This document shows positions 33,976 to 43,649 of a stretch of DNA of 64,000 nt, piece after piece. The notes under the pieces are model-generated. The model searched no databases and was not told the DNA's origin. It saw only the letters and a program-made list of their open reading frames with translations. Made by a program: the position numbers and the translations under genes. The stretch lies in NCBI GenBank assembly GCA_964345475.1, contig CAYFQW010000005.1:1-64000 (forward strand), read 5' to 3'. How positions within the stretch are numbered: position 1 is the stretch's first letter; each line of letters opens with the position of its first letter. Origin of the DNA: WRIS01 sp964345475. GTDB lineage: Bacteria; Actinomycetota; Coriobacteriia; Coriobacteriales; Eggerthellaceae.

Positions 33976-35880
33976 ATGCGCAAATTTAAAACAGAGAGCC
34001 AAAAACTCCTCGATCTTATGATCCATTCAATCTATACCAATAAAGAGATATTTTTGAGAGAACTGATATCGAATGCCTCCGATGCGGTCGACAAGCTTTA
34101 CTTTAAAAGCCTCACAGAGAAGGACAGCAGCATCGATAGGTCCGATCTCCAAATCGAGGTTTCTTTTGATGCCGAGGCACGCACCATTACCGTATCCGAT
34201 ACAGGAATAGGTATGTCAGAGCAAGAGCTCGATAAGAATCTTGGCACAATCGCTCATTCTGGAAGCCTTGACTTTAAAGACGAGCACACTGAAAACCAAG
34301 GTGACGATATTGATATCATTGGCCAGTTCGGTGTAGGCTTCTATGCTTCCTTTATGGTTGCCAAGAGCGTAAAAGTTGTGTCTAAGGCCTACGGCTCCGA
34401 CACTGCCTATGTTTGGGAAAGTGACGGAATTAAAGGATACTCCATCTCAGAAGGAGAGCGCGATGGGCATGGCACCGACGTCATTCTCAGCTTGAGAGAC
34501 AATACTGACGAGGAAAATTACGATCAGTATTTAAGTGAATTCGGCCTTAGAAATCTTATCACGCGCTATTCGAATTACATCCGCTACCCTATTAAGATGG
34601 AAGTTGAAAAAACACGTGAGCTCGAAAAGCCAGAAGACGCCGGGGACGACTACGAGCCCGACTACGAAAGCTATACCGAGACGGAAACCATCAATTCAAT
34701 GATTCCTATTTGGAAGCGAGCTTCGTCCGAAGTGAGCCAGGAGGAATACGACGAATTCTACAAAACCGATTTTCATGATTTTAGAGACCCTGTTCGCACC
34801 TTCTCAATCCATGCTGAAGGAACACTCAGCTATGACGCTCTCCTGTTCGTTCCCGGGCAGGCGCCCCATGACTTCTACAGCAAGGATTTTAAAAAAGGCC
34901 TCGCCTTATACAGCTCCAATGTTCTCATCATGGAAAAGTGCGAAGATCTTCTCCCCGACTACTTCAACTTTGTCCGCGGTGTCGTTGACTCACAAGACCT
35001 CAGCCTCAACATCTCGCGCGAAACCCTGCAGCAGAACAGCCAACTTCGCGCTATCGCCCGCAAGGTAGAGAAGAAGATAAAATCAGACCTGGCCGACTTC
35101 CGCGACACAGATCGCGAGGGGTACGAGAAGTTCTTTAACGAATTTGGCCGTGCCTTGAAGTTCGGCCTGTACAGTAGCTACGGCATGCAAAAAGATACTC
35201 TTGCCGATCTCCTTTTGTTCTATTCTGCGCAACAACAGAAGATGATTACGCTTGACGAATATATCGAGAGCGCCCAAGTCGACCAAAAGATAATTTATTA
35301 TGCTGCTGGCGATTCAGTTGACCGCCTTTCAAAAATGCCTATCGTAACAACAGTGCTCAACAAAGGTTACGACGTATTGCTTTGCACTCAAGATGTTGAT
35401 GAATTCTGCCTCAGCTCAATGCCTGAATACAAGGAAAAGACCTTCCAGAACGTTGCTAGCGGCGATCTAGGCCTTGAAACAGAAGAAGAGAAGAGTGCGG
35501 CAGAGGAAACAGCTAAGGAATTTGAGGAACTCTTTAAGACGATGAAGGAAGCACTTGGTGAAAAAGTAAGCAAGGTTTCCGTTTCTACACGTCTGGACGA
35601 AGCACCTGCAGCACTCACCTCCGAGGGCCCCGTCTCTCTTGAAATGGAGAAAATACTCGCACAAATGCCCGATAGTGGCGGTATCAAAAGCGAGCGTGTT
35701 TTAGAAATCAATACTAAGCATACTATCTTCGAGGTGCTCAAGGCTGCGCAAGAAGCTGGAGACACCGAGAAAATTGAGTTCTATACTGGCATTCTCTATG
35801 ACCAGGCTCTTCTTGTAGAAGGGCTTCCCCTCGAAGATCCAGTTGCCTATACCCAGGCCATCAGCAAGCTTATGATTTAA
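33976..35880 (+). CDS. htpG: Molecular chaperone HtpG (Hsp90)
   Basis: 634 residues, normal length. GHKL ATPase motifs in the N-terminus: ELISNASDAVDKL, DTGIGMSEQEL and GQFGVGFYASF. The middle domain contains RGVVDSQDLSLNISRE and LQQN; the C-terminal dimerisation domain follows. AAAGGATG precedes the ATG. Cytosolic ATP-dependent chaperone, here under a CIRCE element. Confidence 0.97.
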   Translation: MRKFKTESQKLLDLMIHSIYTNKEIFLRELISNASDAVDKLYFKSLTEKDSSIDRSDLQIEVSFDAEARTITVSDTGIGMSEQELDKNLGTIAHSGSLDFKDEHTENQGDDIDIIGQFGVGFYASFMVAKSVKVVSKAYGSDTAYVWESDGIKGYSISEGERDGHGTDVILSLRDNTDEENYDQYLSEFGLRNLITRYSNYIRYPIKMEVEKTRELEKPEDAGDDYEPDYESYTETETINSMIPIWKRASSEVSQEEYDEFYKTDFHDFRDPVRTFSIHAEGTLSYDALLFVPGQAPHDFYSKDFKKGLALYSSNVLIMEKCEDLLPDYFNFVRGVVDSQDLSLNISRETLQQNSQLRAIARKVEKKIKSDLADFRDTDREGYEKFFNEFGRALKFGLYSSYGMQKDTLADLLLFYSAQQQKMITLDEYIESAQVDQKIIYYAAGDSVDRLSKMPIVTTVLNKGYDVLLCTQDVDEFCLSSMPEYKEKTFQNVASGDLGLETEEEKSAAEETAKEFEELFKTMKEALGEKVSKVSVSTRLDEAPAALTSEGPVSLEMEKILAQMPDSGGIKSERVLEINTKHTIFEVLKAAQEAGDTEKIEFYTGILYDQALLVEGLPLEDPVAYTQAISKLMI

Positions 35881-35887
35881 TCCTCTC

Positions 35888-35937
35888 GGCAACTGACCCT
35901 TCGGCATGTGTAAGGCAAAGCCGCAGGGTCAGTTGCC
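35888..35937. terminator. Hairpin between htpG and the convergent reductase gene
   Basis: Perfect 13-bp arms (35888-35900 and 35925-35937) around a 24-base loop. No T-run follows on either strand. Lies 8 bases after the htpG stop and 22 bases before the end of the opposing gene, so it probably serves both transcripts. Confidence 0.6.
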
Positions 35938-35959
35938 TCCCTCTACACTTCTCCCCAAC

Positions 35960-37732
35960 TTATTCCTCGGCGGCCTTGGCGGTCTTTTTTGAGGTCGCCA
36001 AAATCTTTCCTACCATGCGGCCAAAGGTGGCGCAACGACCCGCATTAAGCCCTGGCACCGAATCGGGATACGTGCCTGCAAAACATCCTCCCTGATCGTT
36101 TCCTACGACATAGACCCCCTCAATAATCGATCCTTCGGCATCGAGAGGCTGCATGTTTTCGTTCACACGTATACCATCGAGGGTACAGAGCGTTATCCCC
36201 GCTGCTTTTGTCCCATAAAAAGGAGCGAGCTCAAGTCTGCTAAGGCGGAAAGGTTCTTTTCCGAAATCAGAATCTATCCCGGCCTCATAGTTTTCATTCT
36301 GTCGTTTGCAGGTGTTTAGAAAAGCTTCAACGTCGCTGATTCCTAGCTTTTCTGCAAGCTCTTCGAGGGTGTCGGCTTGTTGAATAAAGCCTTGTTCAAT
36401 AAAATCATCCATCTCGGGGATAATCCAGTCCTCGATCATACTGGGCCAGGCGTCGTGATCGGCGCCTTCCCGATAACTGATAGTAGAACTTCCTGTTGTA
36501 TGAAAGCGAGCGATATCCTCTTCCCAGTTGCTATCCCATATCTGATGCCAAAAGCGTTTATCTTCGGCACGCTGTGCTGAAGCTGAAAACACGTAGTCGG
36601 AAGGGCTGCTTTCGTTATGGAACCGCTTCCCCTCAGGATCAACGCGCAAAAAAGGCTGCGAGCCAAAAAAGAAATACCCGTAATCAAAGCCTTGTGCATA
36701 GGGGTTCCCAACTTTTTGCTCACTGCGCAGCGTACAGCGATCGACACTGTACGAAGTAGGCGTCTCTTCGAGCTGTGCTCCTATCCACATAAGGGCCTGT
36801 ATCCCATCCCCTTCACAACTTGTGAAGGCATCAAAAGCCCCGAGACATGAATACCGCACCGCATGCCTTGCGGTGTACATTTCGCGATTGTGCGCATACC
36901 CGCCTGTCGCCACAACTACGCCGAGCGAAGCGTTTATGCGAATATTCTCTCCTCGCTTGTCTTCAGCGTACAGGCCTACAACTTTAGATTTTTCCACAAT
37001 AAGAGACTTCATGGATGTGGAGAATAGCACTTCGCATCCCCTATAAGAACTGATGTGCTCGTTGAATAGCTGGCTGATCTCCTCTTCTCGGGAAGGATAC
37101 TCTCCGTTTGTTCCATGACCACAAGGCCACTGCGTATAGCGTGTATCTTCCGGCATATTCCACTCAAGCTGCACTTCCATACCATACCCTGATAGGAAAT
37201 CTGCATACCAATCAAGGGCTTCACCAGAGTGTTCTGCCCACAAACGCATGAGCTCCAAATTGGCTCCTCCTGAGGCATAGCGATCCAAGTCGCTGAGGAG
37301 CTCGACCGTATTGATTTCAACTCCCACCTCTTGCTGCAAAGAACTTCCCACTGCTCCCATTGCGGATGTTCTGATTCCATTTCCTTTTGTTGACTTTTCA
37401 ATCAGGAGGGTTTTCAGTCCGCTTTCAGCAGAGGCTGCTGCTGCGAAGTATCCCGAAGTGCCCGCGCCCACAACTACAACTTCATACTCGAGGGTGTCGT
37501 GGCAGCTATCATCATCGATATCAGGCGGTTCGCCCAGCCATTCAATAGCAGAAGAACTTTTGGGGCTCTCCCGTATGAAGCCTGTCCCGCTGTCTCCTAT
37601 CTTAGAAGAGTCCTTCTTTTTTGTATCTGAGGAGCAAGCCGTCATCCCACCGACAGCAGCACATACTCCCGTCGCAGCCACTCCTGTAAGAAAAGCACGA
37701 CGGTTCATCGCTGAGTCTTCATTTCTTTGCAT
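35960..37732 (-). CDS. Tat-exported FAD-dependent reductase (fumarate reductase/flavocytochrome c family)
   Basis: 590 residues from the ATG at 37732, which has GGAGG 6 bases upstream. The signal has a twin-arginine core (NRRAFLTG) and a possible lipobox ending MTAC. The FAD-binding GAGTSGYFAAAASAESGL is near residue 85, GVVVATGGYAHN follows, and the C-terminal flavin segment has GVYVVGNDQGGCFAGTYPD. No heme motif, so electrons must come from a separate partner, probably menaquinone-linked (inference). Eggerthellaceae genomes are rich in such exported reductases, each for its own organic acceptor; this one's substrate is unknown. It follows tetR by 85 bases. Confidence 0.88.
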   Translation of the reverse strand: MQRNEDSAMNRRAFLTGVAATGVCAAVGGMTACSSDTKKKDSSKIGDSGTGFIRESPKSSSAIEWLGEPPDIDDDSCHDTLEYEVVVVGAGTSGYFAAAASAESGLKTLLIEKSTKGNGIRTSAMGAVGSSLQQEVGVEINTVELLSDLDRYASGGANLELMRLWAEHSGEALDWYADFLSGYGMEVQLEWNMPEDTRYTQWPCGHGTNGEYPSREEEISQLFNEHISSYRGCEVLFSTSMKSLIVEKSKVVGLYAEDKRGENIRINASLGVVVATGGYAHNREMYTARHAVRYSCLGAFDAFTSCEGDGIQALMWIGAQLEETPTSYSVDRCTLRSEQKVGNPYAQGFDYGYFFFGSQPFLRVDPEGKRFHNESSPSDYVFSASAQRAEDKRFWHQIWDSNWEEDIARFHTTGSSTISYREGADHDAWPSMIEDWIIPEMDDFIEQGFIQQADTLEELAEKLGISDVEAFLNTCKRQNENYEAGIDSDFGKEPFRLSRLELAPFYGTKAAGITLCTLDGIRVNENMQPLDAEGSIIEGVYVVGNDQGGCFAGTYPDSVPGLNAGRCATFGRMVGKILATSKKTAKAAEE

Positions 37733-37817
37733 GCATCCTCCGATACTCTGTGCCCTGGTACAGTCCTCATGGCAGCATGAATACATCAAAAACTAATCAT
37801 AGTTCACAAGCGTAGCT

Positions 37818-38420
37818 TTATTGAACAGAAACAATCCTGTTGGCATGATGTACGAAATCTCTTACGTTGGCAATAAATTTTTCATACGATGAGTCAACGG
37901 GCTCATCAATGTAATATAAGGCCGTAGTGAGCACCATGCCAACCAAGGCTGCTGCTTCGAAATCAACATCTATTTCTTGGCGCGCTAGACCTTCTTTTTT
38001 TGACCGTTCAATCCCACTTTTAATTAAATCGAGTAAGATTTTCTCTTTGCCCCGCATATCTTCAGACCAAATCCGTCCTTCGCGCCAAAGTTCAGAGACG
38101 AAAAATCTTCCAAACTCTCTCCTCTCGAAAATGGCGGAAGAAAATGACTCAATCATCAGGGTTAAAGCGTCGGGACCGGAGGTAGCGTGTTCTACCGCCT
38201 GCTCAAACTGTTTGATAAGCGTATCAATGCCCTCTTTGAGAACCTGCGATGCAATTTCTCCCTTGCCCTTGAAATGGTAGTAAGCGATGCCCTTTGAAAC
38301 GCCTGCTTCTTGAACAATCTCATCTACGGTTGCGCCCGAGTATCCCTTTTTCCCGATTACCCGTACTGCCGCTTCTAACAGCGCGGTACGGGTGGCGTGG
38401 GCTTTTTCTATCCTCCCCAT
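37818..38420 (-). CDS. TetR/AcrR-family transcriptional regulator
   Basis: 200 residues. N-terminal HTH: ALLEAAVRVIGKKGYSGATVDEIVQEAGVSKGIAYYHFKGK, the classical TetR pattern. The C-terminal ligand domain is unremarkable. GGAGATT precedes the ATG. Last gene of the ABC exporter operon, 15 bases after the permease; a perfect 14-base palindrome of the TetR type lies in the operon promoter (41627-41640), so it probably represses its own operon. Confidence 0.9.
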   Translation of the reverse strand: MGRIEKAHATRTALLEAAVRVIGKKGYSGATVDEIVQEAGVSKGIAYYHFKGKGEIASQVLKEGIDTLIKQFEQAVEHATSGPDALTLMIESFSSAIFERREFGRFFVSELWREGRIWSEDMRGKEKILLDLIKSGIERSKKEGLARQEIDVDFEAAALVGMVLTTALYYIDEPVDSSYEKFIANVRDFVHHANRIVSVQ

Positions 38421-38435
38421 GTATGAATCTCCTTT

Positions 38436-40960
38436 TTAATAGATTGCCAAATCCAAAAGAGGATGGAAGTCTTCCATACGTACCGTGCGCTTTCTGTACG
38501 CCACAATACTCGTCAGGGCAAGACAGGCAAGGCCCAAGACGAGAAGAACTCCACCATCAAAGAATACTACAGAAAAGTCAATCCCGGTCATAATCTGTCG
38601 CATTCCGGAAACCACATAGCTCATAGGCATGTAGGGATGAATGACTTGGAAGAACTGTGGCGTCATTTCTATTGGGAAGGTTCCGGCAGCAGCCGTGAGC
38701 TGAAGCATAAGGATGATGATAGCTATGAATTTGCCGGGGAATCCAAAAGCAGCCATCAAAAACTGCATAACAGCAGCAAAGCTTAAGGCCGTGAGATAAC
38801 CGAAGATGTAGAAACCTACTACATTATCGATTTGGAGCTTGAGGCCAAATTGCAACACAAGCATCAAAAGCGTTGCCTGAGCTATTGAGAACATGGCAAT
38901 TGGTAGATAGTTTGCTAGGGTTATAGTAAGAGGATGTCCACCCGAAAGAACAAACCGCATATTGAGGGGCTTGAACACAAAACCTGCCATCAAAGCGCCC
39001 ACCCAAAGGCCCAAGCCCATGAAATAGGGGGCGAATCCGGNNNNNNNNNNNNNNNNNNNNNNNNNNNNNNNNNNNNNNNNNNNNNNNNNNNNNNNNNNNN
39101 NNNNNNNNNNNNNNNNNNNNNNNNNNNNNNNNNNNNNNNNGCCATCAAAGCGCCCACCCAAAGGCCCAAGCCCATGAAATAGGGGGCGAATCCGGTGCCA
39201 AAATTTTTAACAGAGGTGAGATTCGACTCATCAAGATCGACTGGTCTTGACATGACCTCAGCCTTTTGTTCGCTATTTGACGTCTGCTCTACCATCTCAT
39301 CTGCCCCATCACGCAATCCATCTGCGAGCTCTAGGGCCCCTGCCTCCGCATCCTCTAATCCATCCGTCAACTTTATTCCTGCTTCATGCAGAGCTCCTGC
39401 ACCAGTTTCAATACTTGAAGCTCCTGTGGCCGCATCCTCGCTGCCGCTCACAAGCTCACGTGCGCCGTCTGATATTTGAGTCGCAGCGTTTTCTGCGCTG
39501 AGTGCTCCAGCAGATAGCTCCACCGTACCATCTGAAAGTGTCTTTGTTCCCGTGGCGACCGATGATGCCCCTTGGTCAACCTGGGAGGCGCCTGAAGCAA
39601 GCTCTTCTAAGGAAGCCTTAAGGACAGGTGCGCTTTGCACGAGAGGGGCAATCTCTCCCGAGATGCTTTCATACCCATTTTGTAAGCCCGAGACACCAGC
39701 TAAAAGACCGTCCAAACCCGTCTTCACTTGTCCTGCTCCCGCCGAAACCTGTACGAGGGCAGATTGTGCGGCGGCAGAAAGTTCCTGTGCCTGGGTGAGA
39801 TAACCCTGCGCCAGTTGCATATTTTCAGGATCGTCAGAGGCGAGCAGCTGAAATGCAGCTTAATATGCCGCATTGCTACTGTTCATTAAAGCGAACACTG
39901 TTTGTTGAGACGGGTAGCTGTCACCAGACTCTCCTATTCCTGCCACGAGAGTATTGACACCCCCATACAAGCTCAGACTTGAAGTGTCGTCTGGAGATCC
40001 GATACCCGCCTGCACGTTTTCGAAACCCTGAGAGATAGCCTGCGATCCCTCAGTCAATTGGTCGATCTGCTCAGAGCTGGGCATCGATTGTGCAGCCTGT
40101 GCCAAGCTCGCCGCACCTAAGGCAAGGCTCGATGTGCCCTCTTGCAGGGTGCCTGCGCCATCTGCCAACGCTTGAGCCCCATCCGAAGCGTTGATAAGAC
40201 CCCCAGAAAGTGTTTGCAATCCTGAACCAAGAGTGTTCGCTCCATCAGCTAGAGACGAAGTGCCTGCTGATAAGGTATTCAAGCCGGCATACAGAGTTCC
40301 TGCACCCGTTTGAAGTGTTTTTATATTGTCGGCGATAAGACCACTACCTGTATAGGCGTCGAGCAAACCTTCATTTAGGCTTGCTGCCCCGTCAGCCGCA
40401 CTGCCCATATCAACTGCAGAGTCGGAGAGACGGCTGAAAACATTCGTCCAGTACTCTTTGGACACCTGATCGCTCACAGTTTGCCGAACCTCGTCCCACA
40501 CCGTACCGCCGATTTGGGATGCCAGCAAATTCTCACTTTGATTGTAGACGATGCTCATCTGTCCGCGACGTGGGGCATCAGTATCAGCCGAGGCCAAGCT
40601 TTCAGAAAAATCGGAGGGAATCGTGCATGACATAAAATAGCTGCCATTGGCGAGCCCTTCCCGAGCTTGTTCGGCAGAAACGAAATTCCATTGCAGCCCT
40701 TCGTCATTATCCTTCAACTGCTCAACGATCTCATCTCCGAGCTTCCTCTGCTCGCCAGCAATAAGTGCGCCATCATCCTCATTCACCACTGCAACAGGGA
40801 CCGTATTGAGATTTTCATAAGGGTCTTCGAAGGCGGCTAGATACAAGGCCCCATACAACAAAGGAATGACAGCCACTGCAGCAATAGCTACCCACATGAT
40901 CTTTGAGGCACTGATGTTTTTCCATTCCGAGCCAGCAAACCAAAACTCCTTACCTACCAT
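38436..40960 (-). pseudogene. YhgE/Pip-like ABC-2 permease, split by a stop codon and by an assembly gap
   Basis: One gene of about 789 codons shown in three pieces. Piece 1 (40960 to the TAA at 39860-39862) has a TM near 18-38, an extracellular start like YhgE proteins (TVPVAVVNEDDGA) and a long region of repeated LxxGxxxLxxGAxxLxxG heptad-like units. Piece 2 resumes in the same frame after the TAA, with no ribosome binding site at its first ATG (39820), and runs to the N gap. Piece 3 (39040 to 38436) has the ABC-2 membrane helices. Removing 155 bases (gap plus a 55-base duplicate) restores one frame across the gap. The stop could be a C-to-T change of CAA. Export of lipids or drugs with the ATPase upstream is the family role. 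Confidence 0.8.
38986..39195. other. Assembly gap flanked by identical 55-base ends
   Basis: Bases 38986-39040 and 39141-39195 are identical (55 bases) and border exactly 100 Ns. This is what a scaffolder leaves when two contigs end in the same k-mer-length overlap. The gap is probably not real missing sequence: collapsing the overlap joins the permease frame exactly. Confidence 0.9.
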
Positions 40961-40962
40961 TG

Positions 40963-41610
40963 TTATACGCCTTCTTTCGATAGATACACGGTCTTGTCAG
41001 CCATCGCTGCCAAATCGCGCTCCATAATGCCTACTACAACAACGAGATCGAGTTCTCGCGAAATTTTCAATAACAACTCCATGAGGGCTTTTGACTGGTT
41101 CATCGTCATTTGATCCTCTATATCGTCGACAACAATCATCTTTGGCTTACCCACACAGGCCAAAGCTATGCCGAAGCGGGCCTTTTGCTCAGCGGTGATA
41201 TCTTTAACCCGCTCATTTGCGATATCGGCCAGGCCCCATTCCTGCAAATAATCCTTCACAAAAGATTTTCCCGCTGGACGATTGAACAGCTTGAATTCGG
41301 TGTGCATAACAAAATCAAGGGAAAGGTTTTCTTGCAAGTCGTTCAATCCCGCAAAGAGTGCCAAGCCTACAGAGCGTTCAACCTTTGAGCGTTGCCGAGG
41401 AAGCTCGTACCCTCCCACTTGAAGCGTGCCCGAACTTGGCTTCATCCGCCCAGAAAGAGTTAAAAGCAATGCCGTCTTGCCGCTACCGCTTCGACCACGC
41501 AGCGCGGTCACCGACCCCGGGTTCGCATCGATATCAATTCCGTCATAGACAAGCCCGCCGAGAGTTCTCAACCTCAACGAGCGTACCTTGAGATACGTTT
41601 CTTTTTCCAC
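40963..41610 (-). CDS. ABC transporter ATP-binding protein
   Basis: 215 residues from a GTG with AAGGAG 5 bases before it. Walker A GRSGSGKTALLL, Q-loop region ALFAGLNDLQENLS, a degenerate signature (DITAEQKARFGIALA in place of LSGGQ), and Walker B KMIVVDDIED. The weak signature and short length suggest an atypical exporter ATPase. It ends 2 bases before the permease start. Its promoter carries the TetR-type palindrome. Confidence 0.85.
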   Translation of the reverse strand: MEKETYLKVRSLRLRTLGGLVYDGIDIDANPGSVTALRGRSGSGKTALLLTLSGRMKPSSGTLQVGGYELPRQRSKVERSVGLALFAGLNDLQENLSLDFVMHTEFKLFNRPAGKSFVKDYLQEWGLADIANERVKDITAEQKARFGIALACVGKPKMIVVDDIEDQMTMNQSKALMELLLKISRELDLVVVVGIMERDLAAMADKTVYLSKEGV

Positions 41611-41626
41611 TTGTGCTCCTTAATTG

Positions 41627-41640
41627 ACTGACTAGTCAGT
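41627..41640. promoter_or_regulatory. TetR-type operator palindrome
   Basis: ACTGACTAGTCAGT is a perfect 14-base palindrome located between the predicted -10 (41654-41659) and the GTG of the ATPase gene, over the probable transcription start region. Sequences of this kind are common TetR-family operators; the operon's own tetR at 37818 is the likely binder (inference). Confidence 0.75.
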
Positions 41641-41653
41641 TTCGTGATGAAAA

Positions 41654-41681
41654 AGTATAACACTGCAGCTTGAAGGGGCAA
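41654..41681 (-). promoter_or_regulatory. Predicted promoter of the ABC exporter operon
   Basis: On the minus strand TTGCCC (41676-41681), 16-base spacer, TATACT (41654-41659). The start would be near 41647, next to the palindrome. Bases 41682-41844, up to the trpB2 promoter, show nothing recognisable. Confidence 0.5.
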
Positions 41682-41844
41682 GTTCGTTCACGATGCGTCC
41701 ACATTGACCCCCGAAACGGTTCATTAAAATCTGACCTAAAGCTTGATTTAGATCTTCTAAAACGCCCTTGAGATAGGATGTCTTAGAAAATATGGCCGAG
41801 GGGGGGTTAATCATAAACTCTCAAAAATATATCGGCTTTTCCTC

Positions 41845-41872
41845 TTGACTTTTCTGCATCTTTCCCTAATAT
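41845..41872 (+). promoter_or_regulatory. Predicted promoter of trpB2
   Basis: TTGACT (41845-41850, 5 of 6), 16-base spacer, TAATAT (41867-41872, 4 of 6), directly before the T-box leader. Confidence 0.5.
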
Positions 41873-41884
41873 TCATCTAAACCG

Positions 41885-42177
41885 TTGACGAGGAAGTAAG
41901 AATGGTAGCGCACTCACAGAGAGTCGGGGCAGCTGAAATCCCGACAGAAAGCGAATCATTAAATGGACCTCTGAGGGCTGATGCAAATCACGTATTCGCA
42001 CACGCAGCAATGTGAGAGCGAAGGTGTAGTAGCATAAGACGGCAACCTCCGTTACCAGGTAGAAACGTGATAGCGTTTCGCGAGTGGACACGTAATGTGT
42101 CAAGCAGTGGTGGCACCGCAGGAGTTTTCGCTCTTGTCCCTGCATTCTAACAATGTGGAGATGAGGGCTTTTTTTAT
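41885..42177 (+). promoter_or_regulatory. Tryptophan-specific T-box riboswitch
   Basis: Leader of trpB2. Stem I carries the AGAGAG motif (41918-41923) and a specifier loop reading AAAUGGACC, with codon UGG (Trp) at 41964-41966 followed by the usual A. The T-box core GUGGUGGCACCGC lies at 42108-42119 with the bulge UGGC (42111-42114), whose C can pair with discriminator G73 of tRNA-Trp. A GCAG/CTGC antiterminator helix and then a weak CCCTGCATT/AATG...AGGG terminator stem followed by seven Ts (to 42175) complete it. Uncharged tRNA-Trp should allow read-through. Confidence 0.9.
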
Positions 42178-42234
42178 TTCCTCTCTCCCAAACTGATTTT
42201 CCTGCCACAGGAAAATCCGAAAGGAGAATGAAAG

Positions 42235-43623
42235 ATGAACAAACGCGAGAGCACCGACTACAAGACCTACCTCAGTGAATCAGAGCTGCCCACCCATTAC
42301 TACAATGTGCGCGCAGACATGAAAACCGATCACGCCCCCATCTTGAACCCAGCAACACGTGAGCCCGTACGTGTTGCCGACCTTGAGCCGGTCTTCTGCA
42401 CCGAGCTCGCAAAACAGGAGCTTAACAGCAGCGACCGCCTTATCCCCATCCCTGAAGAAGTGCGCGAGTTCTACAAAATATATCGGCCCTCACCCCTCGT
42501 TCGCGCAAAATTTCTCGAAAAAGCCTTGGGCACTCCCGCAAAAATTTACTATAAATTTGAGGGAAACAACACCTCGGGTTCTCACAAGCTGAACTCTGCC
42601 ATAGCACAAGCCTACTATGCTAAAGAGCAAGGTCTCACCAGCCTTACGACTGAGACGGGAGCAGGCCAATGGGGAACAGCCCTTTCTATGGCCTGCGGCT
42701 ACTTCAATCTTGGCCTGCATGTGTTTATGGTAAAAACTTCAGCCGAACAAAAGCCTTATCGAAAAGCCCTTATGGAAACCTACGATGCGCAGGTAACTCC
42801 TTCACCTTCAAATACAACTGAAGTAGGGCGCGCCATGCTTGCAAAAGATCCTGACAGCCCCGGATCTTTAGGCTCGGCCATTTCTGAAGCGGTTGAGCTA
42901 GCCCTTAAAACTGAAGGATGCCGCTATGTGCTCGGAAGCGTGCTCAATCAGGTCTTGATTCACCAATCGATCATAGGGCTTGAAACTAAGACCGCCCTTG
43001 AAAAAATAGGGGGGAAGGCTGATATCCTCATCGGTTGTGCTGGAGGCGGCTCTAACCTTGGTGGGCTCATGGCGCCTTTCATGGCCGATAGGCTCGCAGG
43101 GAAAGACGCTCCCTACTTTATTGCCGTTGAGCCAGCTAGTTGCCCGAGCATGACACGCGGCCGTTTCGCCTATGACTTTTGCGATGTTGGGCAAATTACT
43201 CCACTTGCGAAAATGTACACTCTCGGTTCGGGTTATATGCCAAGCTCCAATCACGCAGGCGGCCTTCGGTACCATGGCATGAGCCCAATTCTTTCGCAGT
43301 TGTACCATGACGGACTCCTCGATGAAGCCCGTTCTGTCATTCAAACCGATGTTTTCGAAGCCGCAAAACTTTTTGCTAAGGTAGAAGGAACACTCCCCGC
43401 ACCTGAATCGGCCCATGCCATCCGTATAGCCATTGATGAAGCGCTCAAATGCAAGGAGAGCGGAGAAGACAAGACCATTGTGTTTGGTCTGACAGGAACT
43501 GGGTACTTCGATATGGCAGCCTACATGGCTTACAACAACGGAACCATGATTGACTATATACCCAGCGATGAAGACCTCGAACGTGGTTTCTCCTATATAC
43601 CTCAGCTTGAAGGCATTCAATAA
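42235..43623 (+). CDS. trpB2: TrpB2-type tryptophan synthase beta subunit
   Basis: 462 residues, the long TrpB2 form (TrpB1 is about 400). PLP lysine in GSHKLNSAIAQAYYAKEQG; GAGQWGTALSMACGYF and the phosphate-binding GCAGGGSNLGG loop follow; RYHGMSPI near 350 is also typical of TrpB2. No trpA is beside it. TrpB2 enzymes make tryptophan from serine and indole (or phosphoserine in some), so this is likely a salvage enzyme. AAAGGAG precedes the ATG; control by the upstream T-box. Confidence 0.93.
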   Translation: MNKRESTDYKTYLSESELPTHYYNVRADMKTDHAPILNPATREPVRVADLEPVFCTELAKQELNSSDRLIPIPEEVREFYKIYRPSPLVRAKFLEKALGTPAKIYYKFEGNNTSGSHKLNSAIAQAYYAKEQGLTSLTTETGAGQWGTALSMACGYFNLGLHVFMVKTSAEQKPYRKALMETYDAQVTPSPSNTTEVGRAMLAKDPDSPGSLGSAISEAVELALKTEGCRYVLGSVLNQVLIHQSIIGLETKTALEKIGGKADILIGCAGGGSNLGGLMAPFMADRLAGKDAPYFIAVEPASCPSMTRGRFAYDFCDVGQITPLAKMYTLGSGYMPSSNHAGGLRYHGMSPILSQLYHDGLLDEARSVIQTDVFEAAKLFAKVEGTLPAPESAHAIRIAIDEALKCKESGEDKTIVFGLTGTGYFDMAAYMAYNNGTMIDYIPSDEDLERGFSYIPQLEGIQ

Positions 43624-43649
43624 AGATTAGATTGCCCAGAACGCGATAC

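Noticed and set aside
38436..39820. Two separate permease genes on either side of the Ns
   Set aside because: The identical 55-base ends and the restored frame show that they are one gene.
42898..43620. 240-residue frame opposite trpB2
   Set aside because: Antisense shadow of a fully supported enzyme.
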